Assembly: GCA_028554755.1 (NCBI GenBank)
Contig: JAPTOF010000016.1
Location: 5,617,001 to 5,681,000 of the forward strand
Reading direction: 5' to 3'
From: Cordia subcordata
Taxonomy: Eukaryota > Streptophyta > Magnoliopsida > Boraginales > Cordiaceae
DNA: 64,000 bases
A model generated the notes under the pieces. The model was not told the DNA's origin, searched no databases, and worked only from the letters and a program-made list of their open reading frames with translations. Numbering within the stretch: the stretch's first letter is position 1; each line of letters begins with the position of its first letter. The translations under genes were made by a program, and so were the position numbers. This document shows, one piece after another, positions 1 to 11,820 of this stretch.

Positions 1-1015
1 CTGCTAAATGATGCTCGATATTCGCTTTTTATTTTGTGTTGAAATGGTTTTTTCGGTTGTGTAGATTCATTCCGATGAAAAATAAATTTTGCAATTCTTG
101 CATCTTTGTTTTTGGGGATGGAGGTGTTATTCAAAATCAAAGTCAAGAGATCATTCTTGAAACCGCGAGTTACTGCTAATGTTCAGTAGCCAAGCTGGAA
201 GCTTTTTGTATTCTGGGGTTTTGGTGACAATATTTGCCGTGATGATTTGTGGACCAGATGGCATATCTATTTAGAAAATATCCTAGCTTTTAGATTAACT
301 AGCTAAGTTATTGTTTTATTATTTTAATTTTTAAAGGGTAAATACCGTATCTCATTGGTTTTAGGTTGACATGCTCAATATTTTATTTCATCCATGTTCT
401 TCCATTACATGCATTAAACTTTGCTGAATAAAACCTTATATTTAAAGATTTTTTTAATTTTATCTTTTCTATTTTTTAGAACAAAAATAAGAAATAAAAA
501 ATAGATAAAAATGATTTAACAGAATGAATAAACGAAAAGTTTATGACAAAATGAATAAACGAAAAGTTTACATTCAAATTGAAGACTAGAAAAGTTTTAA
601 TTTGAAATGTAAACAAAAGATATAAAGTAATTATTTAATTATTTATTTTCTTTCTAAAAAAAAGTTAAAAAAATTTATCGTACAAAATTCGTATTCTGCG
701 TGAACTAGAGAAAATTATAGTCACTTTCAAATCTACTTTATCATGTTAAATTGAATCTAATATTTTCTCTAACCCAACTTATAGCATCTTTGTTTGAGCT
801 AATGTTCTAAAATTATTTAAAAAATTGAAGGATAAGGTAGATTAAATAATTTAATAAACAAACAAAAAGATAAAGAAAATCCTTTAACATAATATATTAT
901 TTAGCAAAATTTGGTGCTGTAGGAAACGTGGATGATAATAAAATATGGAAGAGTTTAAGATTTAAATTAAAATTTGGAGAAAATGACACACTCTATTTTT
1001 AGATGATTTGCTCTG
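1..1015. other. AT-rich intergenic DNA, no gene seen
   Basis: No convincing reading frame or RNA gene was found. The first 280 bases are less AT-rich than what follows and could be the end of a transcript lying outside the window, but nothing in the sequence proves this. Confidence 0.5.
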
Positions 1016-1023
1016 TTTGTGTT

Positions 1024-1537
1024 TAGGGATGGCAATGAAGTAAAGTAAAAGCAGGGTTTGCTTACCCCTACTATATACTTGTTAATAAAACTCTCGTTCT
1101 TAACACTATCATATATTTATTTCGGGGTAAACTCCTACACTATCATCCCCACTTCTGTTGGATGGAAAAAACTCCACCAGAGCAACGGTCAACAAGGTCA
1201 ATGCTATTTAGTTTTTTTTTTTTTAAAAAAAAAATCAATACATAAGAATGAATTAAAAATAGGTTAACTTTTATAATTAAACCAAAAAAGATTTTAATTA
1301 TAAAGTTTACATTAAAATATATAAAAATATATTAGTTATATATACAAAATGATATATTATTTATAGTATAAATATATAAAAACATATTACAAGTAGCGGG
1401 CCTGGGTGGAGTAGGGTGGACAAACCCCCAACCTCCCCCGCCCCGACCAAGTTTTTTTTTTTTTCACAACCACTCCACTCCTACTCTTACAATACTCCTA
1501 TGGAGTGAAGTTGGACGAAATATCATTGCTATCCCTA
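1024..1537. mobile_element. hAT-type MITE with perfect 8-bp TSD
   Basis: The termini are TAGGGATGGCAATGA and, on the opposite strand, TAGGGATAGCAATGA, differing at one base. The element is flanked by the perfect 8-bp direct repeat TTTGTGTT at 1016-1023 and 1538-1545. An 8-bp target-site duplication with short A/G-rich inverted termini is typical of hAT transposons. At 514 bp, with no transposase frame, it must be non-autonomous. Its interior holds a GC-rich patch at 1395-1450. Confidence 0.8.
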
Positions 1538-1545
1538 TTTGTGTT

Positions 1546-2884
1546 CAATTCTCTTTGTCTTGTACTAAACATTTTTTCAGCTTCTTTATTTCGAACTGTT
1601 GGGCTGTTTGATCCAAAAAAGAAAGAGTTGGTCCGGATGCAGCCGTGGTCCAACATAAGCTTGACTTGTTCGTACTTGGATTAGCCCCTGTCAAAATTTT
1701 GCTTTGCCCAGTTTCCTACATCAAGATAGGGGATAACGAGCTCAAATCCAAGGTGCAAATTGCAAAAGATTTGGATCTCCTCATAATTTTATAACGTTTT
1801 CCATGGAAGAAAACTGACATGACGAACTGATCTCTTATTTGTTGAATATTAGGGTTCATTTAAATCGAAGGACTTAAGTTTTTATTACAACACCTCTATA
1901 TAAAAATTCATGAGTTTGTTGGTAATACGAGTCCCTCATGGTTCACTGATCTGCAGATCCTTGTAGAGTATTAACGTACTAGAGCTCGTCTAGATGGCTT
2001 CAGAAAAGTACCTTTTATTTTATTTTATTTATTTTTTTTGCAAAAGATATTTTTTTGAGAAGTTTGGATTTTTAATTGCTGAAAAAAGCTCATATTTTCA
2101 ACTTTTTAAAAGCCTTTCTTAAGAGTTTCATTCTTACAATATCAAAACAACTGCCACTCAATACTCAACTCTTCCCACTCTCAATCTTGCTTTCATGTTT
2201 GTCTACATTGCCTCCTGTCTGCTCATTCACTGTGATTGGATTTAGCGGTTTGAATTTACTTGTTGATATTATTAAATTTACTTTATTAGTCAACCCTTAA
2301 TTCTTCACTGGCAGATGAATTATCACATATTGTTTTTTCACACTACTAGATATCAGACCTTTCATGTGGGTATATTCAATGGCTAAGATTTTTTTGGTGC
2401 TATATTATTAATTTTTCTTCTTTATTAATTATAACTTCTCAACTCCTCCCTCCCGCAAGTATTATGCCATGCTACTTATCTTATTAATCTAATAAGATTT
2501 ATTTAATTATTTTATGCATTATATGTACATAATATTACATTTTACTTCCCATGCAAGGGAGTGAAACATATACATACACACACACATACATATACACCAA
2601 ATAACCAAACCAAACAAGTCCTGAGATATTGCTTTGGGTTGGTGAGAAGACTTCATGCTCTTTGTAAGCACATTCTTCACGTTGACATTAAAAGCATAAA
2701 GCCAAAAGGCAATAATCCATAACTGGACCACAGGAAGACTTTAGCTAATTTGACAAATTTGAGCCATTAGTTGGAGGAAGAAACAAAGAGAAGACAATTT
2801 ACCAGCCTCACATTTGGGCTTAATTAGCTTCTTTTTTCTTTGGTCAGAAAGTGGGCTTAGCTATACAGCTAGCAAGGGAATGTC

Positions 2885-2928
<44 letters not shown>

Positions 2929-3305
2929 GCATCTCTTGTCTGCTAACAAAAAGTTCAATGGATTTTAAGAATATTATGGTGTCGGGTAGTTGAATGAATT
3001 TTTGATAGAGAGATCTTTCATCTTTGGTTTGTCATTTACTGAAAGCGCGTCTGGCTTGTTCACAATTTGTGGTTTCTACAGTTATGTAAACGTGCATTAG
3101 GCAAGTGGGGTTGATCAATTTTCAACAAAAGCAACTGAAAATATCCATCAATCTTGTCCTTGGTGTATATATTATATATACTTTACTTGACTGGAAGAAA
3201 ATGGCCAATTCAAGCCCGGTTATGGTTGTTCACAACGTTATAGCTTTATGAAAGAAAAATAATAACAATAAATTGATAATATAGTTATGATGAACAATAT
3301 ATGAG
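1546..3305. other. Intergenic DNA with a TA microsatellite
   Basis: No supportable gene. The only clear feature is a pure (TA)n tract at about 2886-2926. Short frames here lack domain similarity and look random for AT-rich DNA. Confidence 0.5.
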
Positions 3306-3668
3306 AGGGTTTAGATGTGAGGTTTCAGTTGTTGAGTTGTAGAGTTTTTAAAAGTAAAGTTTTGGGCAAAAGTGTCATTGAACAAAAGTCGTTGATTGTT
3401 TAGTCTTGTATTTTAAGAGTCGAGATTTCAATTATTTTGAGGGTAATATTGGATATAAAAAAATATAGAATAGTGTTTTTGTGACATGACATAAAAACAA
3501 ATTTGCAAAAGTCTTTTCTGAAAATTCTAAATTGGAGCTTTTGGTTTTTTTAACTTCTTTTATTTTTGACTTTTATATAAAAGATCTTTTAAAAATATAC
3601 CAAACATATCATATTCAATTGTTGAACTCACAAAAAATACTTTTGAATCTCTAAAAATTGGGCCAAAT
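3306..3668. mobile_element. Degenerate MITE, same family as 60227-60627
   Basis: The sequence runs in parallel with the element at 60227-60627. It shares the 'TTTCAGTTGTTGAGTT' start region, the central 'TTGAGGGTAATATTGGA' and 'TGACATGACATAAAAA' blocks, and the 'GGAGCTTTTGGTTTTTT' tail. Its terminal repeats and target duplication are too decayed to define exactly, so the boundaries are approximate. Confidence 0.6.
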
Positions 3669-4913
3669 ACACTTTTATACCCCTTCCAACCCAAGGGTGG
3701 ATGACATTCATTTATATACTTGGGGTTGTAACTCTAACTCATCCCAATTATTATTATTTATTTAAGTATTAATATTTTTAAGGTATTTTAAAAAAATTAT
3801 ATATTTTAAACCCTATTAAACAAATATCTAAAATCCGCTAATTCGATCTTCCTCCCCGCAACTCAACCCATATGGATCTGTTTTACAGAGAGAAAAATGG
3901 AAAAAATCAAGTGAACATAATCTTATTTGCAACCTCAGCATTATTCACTAAAAGGTAGAAAGGCTTTGGCTTCTCCGGACTCCATTGTATCTAGAAACTC
4001 TCTTAACTTTTCATTAAAGCGAAGCATGATCCCCTTTCTTTTGAAATGGTCCATACTTCTGTTGATCACATAAACGTTAGACTACATTACTTAGTTGCAA
4101 CTTTAGGTTCAGGTAATTGGCTTTTTTTAAAAGTGTTTTTTTTTTTTATAACTTTTGAAAATTTTTTTTTTTTGAAAAGTCAAAATTTCTAATTTTTAAA
4201 AAAACCTGCATTTAAAATTTCTTGCTTCTAAAAGAAATGTGAGGTTTTGTTTTTTTCTTCAAAGTTTCAATTTTTTTTTTGAAAAATCAAACCAAATACT
4301 TATTACAATATATATATATATATATGGTAAAGAGACTAATCGAAACGAGTCCTTAGGCCCTAAGCTCGCAAGAATAGAATTATATATATGTATATATATA
4401 TATATAGCAGCGTCCACTCAGATCATTGACGATTAGCACGATAAAGGGGTTTCTCTTTCTAATTTGTTCCTTTTCTTATTGGCGGTCTGTAAATGATGAG
4501 TGTTTGCGCATCAAGGTCACGGGTCTGATTGTATGGAGACTTAATTAATATTTTAATTCTCATCGTGGTTTGTTTGTCTTAATCCACGGCGCATACCATG
4601 ACCCTTCTGGAAAACTCAATGGAAAACCACCAGCTATGTATACATGGCTGCTCTTGTTTATTTGAAAAAAGAGAAGTTCTAATGATTGCATTATGAATCA
4701 GAAGATGATTCTACAATGTGTTAGGTATATAACTACCTACCTAATGTTATGCAATATCACTACTAAGTTTTTCTTTTTTTTTTTCTTGGGGCATTTTCGA
4801 ATATTAGATAAGTAAGGAATTCATTAATCTTAAGATAGGTTTGTTTTTTTCCTTCAAAGGAGGCTGAAGCCTACTAGTAATTTATAATTATCGGAAAGGA
4901 TGTCCCTCTTAGA
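3669..4913. other. AT-rich intergenic DNA
   Basis: Contains long A/T homopolymer stretches (about 4130-4290) and two short (AT)n tracts near 4308-4325 and 4380-4406. No gene, RNA or bounded mobile element could be supported. Confidence 0.45.
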
Positions 4914-5190
4914 TCATCTTCTTAGATCATCTCCTAGCAAATTTCTCAAACCATTTGGAGGTTCCTCAATCAAGTGTGATCCTAATGAATAGTAGAACCT
5001 GAAGTTCATCGTCCAATTTGCACATTTGTTACCTTCGCGATAAACGTGCTTCAGAGAGAAACTTTGGTTGGTTTTTAATAATCTCTGCCATTCTTCAACA
5101 TAGAGTAATACCAGACTTGTAGGACCAGCATTTCCATTAATCCGGTTTATTAACACTTGAGAGTCAGAACAATAGAATATATAAGAGATA
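4914..5190 (-). pseudogene. RNase H-like (RVT_3) fragment of a LINE-type retrotransposon
   Basis: The minus strand encodes the tail of a plant RNase H-like domain of the type fused to LINE reverse transcriptases. Diagnostic pieces are an SDSQVLINRIN-like stretch (about 5155-5185), then ...WQRLL..., then SLKHVYREGNKCAN, which corresponds to the family's 'HV.REGN..AD' motif. The final catalytic Asp is replaced by Asn or Trp context. The tail EPPNGLRNLLGDDL fits the usual C-terminus. No reverse transcriptase lies upstream on the same strand, so this is an isolated relic. A host RNase H-like gene fragment is the alternative. Confidence 0.6.
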
Positions 5191-7415
5191 TTAAAAAAGA
5201 AAAAAGTATCTTTGGGTCCTAAACAATAATTAATTACATAAGTAATTATGAGGTAAAAGACTTGTATTATAGACTTAAACTGTTTGGATTTTTTGGTGTT
5301 AGAACGAAGAGAAAAGACAAAGCACTAGGTGCAGCATAAAGTTTATATCTTCGGACAGATAAAATATAATTCACTACTAAATGTATGAAAAAATGGGGGC
5401 TCGAACCTAAGAGCTCTCACCCTTCTCTTTCTTTTTCTACCAAGCTACGTATTTATAGAGACAAGGTTCTTGATGAGATACAAACTTTTATAGAATTTTT
5501 CAGCCAAATAAACACTTAGGATCTTTACGTTGATGTTCAACGCCTGTGTGTAATTAGTAGGGATGAGTAGTGTATCTTGAGGATGCCCTAATGATAAGAG
5601 TGGAGGACGAATGTAGTTCATGATCCGGGTTTGACCCTAGTCCCTTGCCTTGGGTAAGTGTCCTCAACTTTCCTTGATGCTCAATATAGAGAACGTGTTG
5701 CATATTCAAGGGTTACCAGTTGGTAATTAGGATCTGTCGATTGATTTGGTGATCAAACTCCATCAAATGAATTTCCCTTATTACACAAAAAAAAAAAAAG
5801 TGAGGGCGAGCGGGCAACAGGAGTCACAGGTGTTTAACAAATTGTCGTTTTTTTTTTTCCAACTTGTAGTTAACACCAACTAAAGAATCAAGCAGACACC
5901 TTATGTACATGTACTATTTAATTATATCATGTTAAGATTATGCATACATGGATCTCACCAAACAAATATCTTTTTAACTATTTAATTAACTACATAATAT
6001 TAGGGCTTTATCTTAAGTAATGACGTGTGTTATTCTTCACATATCTGGATTCCATCCAGATAGACGAATCACATTTCTTCTGCACTCTATTCGGACATGT
6101 AATCTCTTTCTCAAATTTTAATAGATTTGCAAAAACAAAGACACAGCTAAAGATCTAGTAGTTAAGTGGCATGACTATCACTTTAATTTTAGTGTAAGTA
6201 GTTTTGGGATCAATTTTTATTAATTGTATGTAACCGAGTTTTAGCCTCCCTTGAATAGAAAAAAAGACTGAGCATGAGATCTACTCTTTATGCACTAAGT
6301 CAAAGGCATGCCTTAGCCTGACTGAACAACATAAAGAGGAAGAGCAACTTGCCACAATCAACAAAAATAAAGGATTAGAAATAGTTCAAGTAATTGAGAC
6401 AACTTTTGTCAAGAGTAATCAAGTCTTAAATTCAAATTTCGTGAGGAATAGAGGTTGAGTTACAAGTGAGAGTTAAAAAAAATCAACAAATATAGTGCTA
6501 ACCGAAAAATAAAACAAGGGTGTGTGGCTGAATAACCTTTACCACCCCTTATAATATGTTCTAGCACCGGGAAAAACAAAATCTTAGAACTTGTGCTTAT
6601 CATAAAAGATCGTTCCCAATATGAATGATAAACCGAATAGTACTAAAAAGTGAGTCCCACGTGCATGTGAAGCTCTATATTCGATTTGATAAAAAGTATA
6701 ATATGTAGTTTCATGCAATTGTGTCGGCTGAAGGTGACAGACACCACTCGGGCCTCGGCCGACGCCTCCGCAAACTGGATGGGAAAACGTCAGTGTGAAT
6801 CAGTTGCATGGAAAGGCTTGTCGGAACTGTGCGTGATGTAGTCACGAGCGTGACACTTCCTGATTTTTACAAATCTAAAGTTACCGAATAAAAAGTTTCT
6901 TTGGCTTGGTTTTCACTCTCTCATGAGTTTTGGTGCTCACAAAAATTCAAGTTGGTTGTCACAAATAGAATAATCTTCTTCGAGAAACCCACACGTAAAA
7001 TCAGTACGTGAGAATGACTCCTCATTTTGCTCGCTATTTTTGTCTTCTTTTAATACCATATATAGTTTTAATATTTAATATTTTAATGATCATAAAGTCA
7101 TAAAATTTACGATTTTTTATTTTATTTAGATTTATTTTCATTTTATAAAATGAAAATAATTAGTTTTAAGTACTAGATACCACCATAGTATTTTTTTAGC
7201 GTTTGATGGCCTTTAAACTTCAAGATGGATTTATATATTAGTAATCATGAAATATATACCCATATTAGAAAGATTATGATCATTGAAAACAGTATAAATC
7301 TTCATAAGTCTACATATTGAAACCGTAAAATAATAGAAAATAAATTAGTGTACAAGCTAAGAAATAACCAATTTTAACATGAACATAGTATCAAACTTTG
7401 AACTAGATAGGATCA
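5191..7415. other. Intergenic DNA with possible SINE relics
   Basis: No gene recognised. About 5572-5800 has A-box-like (TGATAAGAGTGGAGG) and B-box-like (GGGTTTGACCC) words about 40 bases apart and ends in an A13 run at 5786-5798, so it could be a tRNA-derived SINE; no target duplication was found. Similar but weaker box pairs occur near 6145-6215. A patch at 6720-6860 is clearly GC-richer than its surroundings, but no long frame or known domain was seen in it. Confidence 0.35.
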
Positions 7416-7596
7416 GGGATTTGTTTGGATTTGTTTTTTCTTTTTGCATAAAAATACACTTTTAATTCATAAAAGAATACATGTATTTTGCAATAAACTT
7501 TTATATTAACTTTCGAAAAAAGGTAAAATTAAAAATTTAAACTTCTAAAAGAGAATAAGTTTTTTCCTTAAAAAAAAAAAAAATCCAAACGAGCCC
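7416..7596. mobile_element. Small foldback MITE (GGGCTCGTTTGGATT family)
   Basis: The left end is GGGATTTGTTTGGATTTG. The right end read on the opposite strand is GGGCTCGTTTGGATTTTT. The ends resemble those of the element at 53175-53403. The interior is AT-rich and non-coding, and the target duplication is not clear. Confidence 0.55.
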
Positions 7597-7739
7597 GAAT
7601 TTCCCTCCGGATTCCAAGAGAAATCTGTGGATCCTACAAAAACCGCAATGAAGTCGCAATGAAGTAACTATTATTCCTGCTATATATAATCCTTCATTGC
7701 AGAAGAAAACGAAAGAGCCAACAGATTATTACTAATAAT

Positions 7740-8655
7740 TGCCAAAGAAAACAACTAAGCAAAACAACTTGATGATCAGATCTCAATCCTTATTCATGCA
7801 TGCAATTATTCTTTTATTTGTATTTTTCCATACCACATAATTTTATAGATCTGGCGTGTTCATTGTAGACAAGACTCAAAAATATCTGAATATCATTTGA
7901 AGGCAAAAACCATCGAACAAATGACAGATATCCAATAGAAATTGTCTCACCAGCAAAGAATCAGGATTTAACAAGTGACGAATTATGAGAAAAATCCAAA
8001 CATTACAGTTTTGATCAAGACTTATCCTCCATGTTCAATTGGCATCTTGTCTTGTATATATTTTCCAGTCCAATCTGTCCACATGGCTTCCGCATAATTT
8101 CATAAGTTTTCGCGGAAAAAAGATGGGAAAAGAATTCTAGGGTAAATGACCTGTTAGTTCTCTGATCTTTGATCCTTTTGACAAAAAAAGTTCTTTATTT
8201 TTAAAATGTAATTATTTAGTCTCTTATTTTTGTAATTTGGGACGTTGTTATTCCCGAACTCAAAAAAGATTAAGGAATTAACAAGATCAATTATGACTAA
8301 TAGTGTACACAAATTGCAAAGTTAAGGATCTAACGGCGCCAGAAATTACGAAGACAAGGGACTAACCCCGTTACAGATTGCAAAGATAAGGGATTGAAAA
8401 ATATTTTTTATTTTTTTGACTTTTTAACTTGGCACTAATGACTTTGCTAATTACAAAAGCAAGAGTTTATTATGGTATTTTAAAGATAAAAAAACTTAAT
8501 TCACAAAAACATTAAAAATAAGGAACTAATGAATCATTCACCCAAAATTCTAGCTTTTCTTCTATAAAAGCCTTAGCTCACTTCACCATTTTCATCACCA
8601 CAGCCATTTCTTTTATATCACATAGCCATATCCTCTAAATTTCAGCGTCTTCGAA
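7740..8655 (+). promoter_or_regulatory. Gene 1 upstream region and TATA box
   Basis: A TATA box, TATAAAAG, lies at 8563-8570, 86 bases before the ATG. It is followed by a block (CTTAGCTCACTTCACC) that is almost the same in genes 2 and 4 and recognisable in gene 3. About 900 bases further up, 7770-7830 resembles 34460-34510 upstream of gene 4 ('AACTTGATG..AGATCTCAATCC'), so the promoter was duplicated with the gene. A 404-bp MITE (8140-8543) sits immediately upstream of the TATA box. Confidence 0.75.
8140..8543. mobile_element. Mutator-like MITE in the gene 1 promoter
   Basis: The element begins GGGTAAATGA and ends TCATTCACCC, giving inverted termini GGGTAAATGA and GGGTGAATGA. It is flanked by 9-bp repeats AGAATTCTA (8131-8139) and AAAATTCTA (8544-8552), matching at eight of nine positions; nine-base duplications are typical of Mutator-like elements. 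The gene 4 promoter aligns across the site without it. It ends only about 20 bases before the TATA box, so it replaced everything upstream of the core promoter as the adjacent sequence. Confidence 0.7.
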
Positions 8656-9075
8656 ATGGCTTCAAAGGGTGTTGCAGCAACTGCACTTCTTCTCACACTC
8701 AACCTCCTTTTCTTCACCTTGGTGAGCTCTACATACGTCCCATGCCCACCACCACCAAAGAGCCCGAAAGGCCACGGCGGCGGCGGCGGCCACCACAACA
8801 AACACCCATCGAAAGCTACCTGCCCCAAGGACACTCTCAAGTTGGGAGTGTGCGCTAATGTGTTGAATGGCTTGATTCACCTTGTTGTTGGCAAACCACC
8901 AAAGACCCCATGCTGCTCTCTTATTGCAGGCCTTGCTGATCTCGAAGCTGCTGTTTGCCTTTGCACTGCCATTAAAGCTAACGTTTTGGGCATTAACCTT
9001 AACGTTCCTGTTGCCTTGAGCTTGCTGCTTAACTACTGTGGCAAAAAGGTCCCCAGTGGCTACCAGTGCGCATAA
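8656..9075 (+). CDS. Gene 1: hybrid proline-rich protein, DC2.15/EARLI1-like
   Basis: Encodes 139 residues in one exon. Residues 1-25 form a hydrophobic secretion signal (MASKG...LLFFTLVSS). Residues 27-54 are a short linker, first PCPPPP then Gly/His-rich ([12 protein letters not shown]). Residues 55-139 are the eight-cysteine domain, with Cys at 56, 66, 86, 87, 101, 103, 128 and 138 (C-X9-C-X19-CC-X13-CXC-X24-C-X9-C). This is the Hydrophob_seed/LTP_2-like pattern of HyPRPs such as DC2.15, EARLI1 and AZI1. One extra Cys, 30, lies in the linker. Family members are secreted to the cell wall or held at membranes, and many respond to cold, pathogens or development; the biochemical activity is poorly known. 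The ATG is the first in frame, 86 bases after a TATA box. Confidence 0.95.
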   Translation: MASKGVAATALLLTLNLLFFTLVSSTYVPCPPPPKSPKGHGGGGGHHNKHPSKATCPKDTLKLGVCANVLNGLIHLVVGKPPKTPCCSLIAGLADLEAAVCLCTAIKANVLGINLNVPVALSLLLNYCGKKVPSGYQCA

Positions 9076-9330
9076 ATTATATTACCCTAGTTAGGGGTTT
9101 TGTCGGAGTACATTTTGATTTTATATCATTATTTTTCACGGTGTGTTTACTTTTGATAAATTTCATGGCTTGTTTTCTAATGTGTTGTGGTCAACTTAGT
9201 GTAATCTTTATTTATTTGAAGAAAGGCTAGCTCCTCGCTTTCTTTCCTTTTTATATAAAAGATTGTATCCTCCTTTATTCTGGTGATGTAAAAGATTGAA
9301 AGATCTAATTAGCAATAAATGAAAAGTTTC
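9076..9330 (+). promoter_or_regulatory. Gene 1 3'UTR with conserved block and polyA signal
   Basis: The region at 9211-9245 (TTTATTTGAAGAAAGGCT...CTCCTCGCTTTCTTT) is also found in the 3' flanks of genes 2, 4 and 3. A canonical AATAAA lies at 9314-9319. Conservation across paralogs suggests that the 3'UTR extends at least this far. Confidence 0.65.
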
Positions 9331-10340
9331 TTTTGGATATAGTTAAGCTTTTTGCCGGCTGGTTAAGGAGCCCTTGTGACCAATTAGGAAGTAACTGATC
9401 TAGTGATTGAGCTATTTTCTCTATGAATGATGTTTTTTCGGGTTCGAATTTCATGAGGGCCCAACAAAAAAAAGGTGCATGAAAAAAAAAACCCTTTTTC
9501 CTACTAATGCGTCTCTAGAAGAATTTGGAGGAGCTGTATGCAACCGCAAAATTAAACCTAAGCTAAGATAATCCTACATACCAGTTGGGAGAAATTCTCT
9601 TAAGACTAATTTCCTGAAACTGACTTTAATGCGTGCTTTGCACGACAGCAACAAAGTAGTATAGATAGAGCTGGCGTACAACACAGAAGATCAAATGCTA
9701 ATCATGGTTGATATATACGAAAATGAAATTACTCCAGGGGAAAAAAATAACAGTATCATTGTTAATTTTGCTTTTTTTGGAAGAGTGATAGTTAGAACTA
9801 GGATTTTTTTTTCTTTTTTTGGGGGAAGTAAGCAAGTGACTTCATTGATCTAAAAACATATATGCTTGTCTCATGGACTACAAAAGAATGGGCAAATTAG
9901 TTCGTATCTACGTCCAAAACTCTACAAATAGCCTTGTTAGTTCATATTCTTGTTTAGAAAATTAATTGAATCTTGCACCTTGATTTAAAGAATTACGAGA
10001 ATTCGACATTCATAGTGTAATAATTTGTTGCTGGTATTAAAATGGGCCGTGACACCCCCCTTCTTGGGTAGAGTTAGAAATTATACATTGGGATCAAAAT
10101 TGAATTAGAAAGATTGACTATGTTAAATATATTTTAAATATAACGAAGTGTAAAGAGTAGTATTAAACAAAAATAACATAAATTAAAATTGTTTACAGTT
10201 GTCTCTCTTTGGAATACAATTTATCAATTATGATATGTGTAACAATGTCTTCGAAAATTTCTTTTTGTATTTAGACAATTAAGCTATCTTTGTAAAGTCA
10301 CTCTCAATCAAAAGCAAAACAACGATCAAAATAATTAAAT
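9331..10340. other. Intergenic DNA with one SINE-like remnant
   Basis: About 9385-9490 has an A-box-like TGATCTAGTGATTGAG and a B-box-like GGGTTCGAATTTC, spaced as in a tRNA promoter and followed by A-rich runs. It may be a short tRNA-derived SINE remnant, but no target duplication was found. Nothing else is recognised in the stretch. Confidence 0.35.
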
Positions 10341-10742
10341 GGGAAAATTCCACAAATACTTACAAAAAATATCAACTTAATCCCTAGTGTTTAAAAAATG
10401 ATTCATCTGACCCTCAATATTTGCAAAAAAAAAAAAAAAAAAGGTCAATTTGATCCTTATTGTTTCAAAACTTACCCATTTAGTCCTTAAAGTTTGCAAA
10501 AAGTGTCAATTTGACCCCCATTGGTTGGTCATGTGACCATCACATGACTAATTTTAGAACTAAATGGGGATCAATTATGTTACTTTTTGCAAATATTAGG
10601 AACTAAATTAATTATTTTTGAAATAATAAGGATTAAAGTGACATTTTCTAAATATATTTGGAACTAAATATATCACTTTTGAAATAATATAGACCAAATT
10701 GACAGTTTCTATAAACAATAGGGTCCATTTGTATATTTGCTC
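10341..10742. mobile_element. Mutator-like MITE with perfect 9-bp TSD
   Basis: A 402-bp foldback element flanked by the perfect 9-bp repeat TAATTAAAT at 10332-10340 and 10743-10751. Its ends are GGGAAAATT and, on the other strand, GAGCAAATA. The two halves are loosely complementary, with repeated 'TCAATTTGATCC'-type words, and an imperfect palindrome (GGTCATGTGACC) marks the centre. It resembles in size and design the element in the gene 1 promoter. Confidence 0.75.
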
Positions 10743-10879
10743 TAATTAAATCTATGAATTGAATTTAGTTAATCATGTATATGGAAGCAAAAATCATCAC
10801 GTATAGAAAATATCTCCCAAATTACCTACCAAGAGAATTGAAGTGTGTTTACCAATAAGCATCTCAATTGTATAAAAAC

Positions 10880-11174
10880 CTCAAGAGAATTATCCTAGTC
10901 AGTGAGGTTGTTGATAAGATCAGAACAGAATTAATGGTAGACAAAATAGAGAAGTCTTTCAATAAATTTCTTCGGGAAGATACAACCACATTGGAAAAAC
11001 TTCGTTATGGTGGAGATTCGCATAACTCAAAGTCTCTAGGCTAAATTCATTTTGCAAAAAAATGCTGCAAAGAGTCTTATATCTTGACTTGGTGCAAATC
11101 AAACCTAAGAACTCCCATGTATGGAAAAGAATCAGAATGACTCAAATGATCATGTGCTTCAAAATAAAATTCAC
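10880..11174 (+). pseudogene. Possible LINE reverse-transcriptase tail remnant
   Basis: Forward reading from about 10932 gives a stretch (IEKSFNKFLREDTT..., then ...KSLG, a stop, then IHFAKKCC) whose order resembles the 'FLWG...W..iC.P...GGLGir' segment after the RT domain of plant LINEs. Residue matches are weak and a stop interrupts the frame. It ends where the left arm of the inverted duplication begins. This is tentative. Confidence 0.25.
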
Positions 11175-11820
11175 ATGAAACAAAAGGAGATGAGGAAAAA
11201 GCAATCTACTAAAGTAATGAGAAGTTAAATAATATAATTAAGCCATTTGTGAATAACTTAGATTATTGAATTTAGTAATATAACTATAATTAACAAAATG
11301 TAATATTTAATTCAGTATAAATAATTGTTATATTTAAGTTAGATAAATGTGGAAATATATTTGTATAGTTAATATCTATTAATTTTTTCTTTTCTTTTGG
11401 TTGGTAGTTAAGATGGAAATATCTTTGTATTTTAAAAAATTTGATTGTTTGTAGTCATTTTGAACAATCTCTTCTTTTATTGGTAGTTAATTAATAACAT
11501 AACACTTTAAAATTCTAATTTGCACACTAAAATTTAATATTTTAATTTTGTCTATTTTTAGTTACTATGATTTATTTTTGTTGTAATGATTTCAAATAAG
11601 TTTTGTTGAATTGATTAATAATTAATAAGCAACTCAATATTTTTTAACTAAATAAAATATTCGAAAATCTGAACTCAAAAAACTCGACATCTAAAAATCC
11701 CATATTCGGCTGAATAGTTACTTTTTCCTTTCTAGTCAGGTATTACGATTATGAGAAACCCGATTATTCAAAAACCTGTTATGCTTTCCATCTCTAAACC
11801 GAAGATTGGAAAAGAATAAC

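Noticed and set aside
6720..6860. GC-rich patch as an exon
   Set aside because: No long frame, no splice context and no recognised protein similarity.
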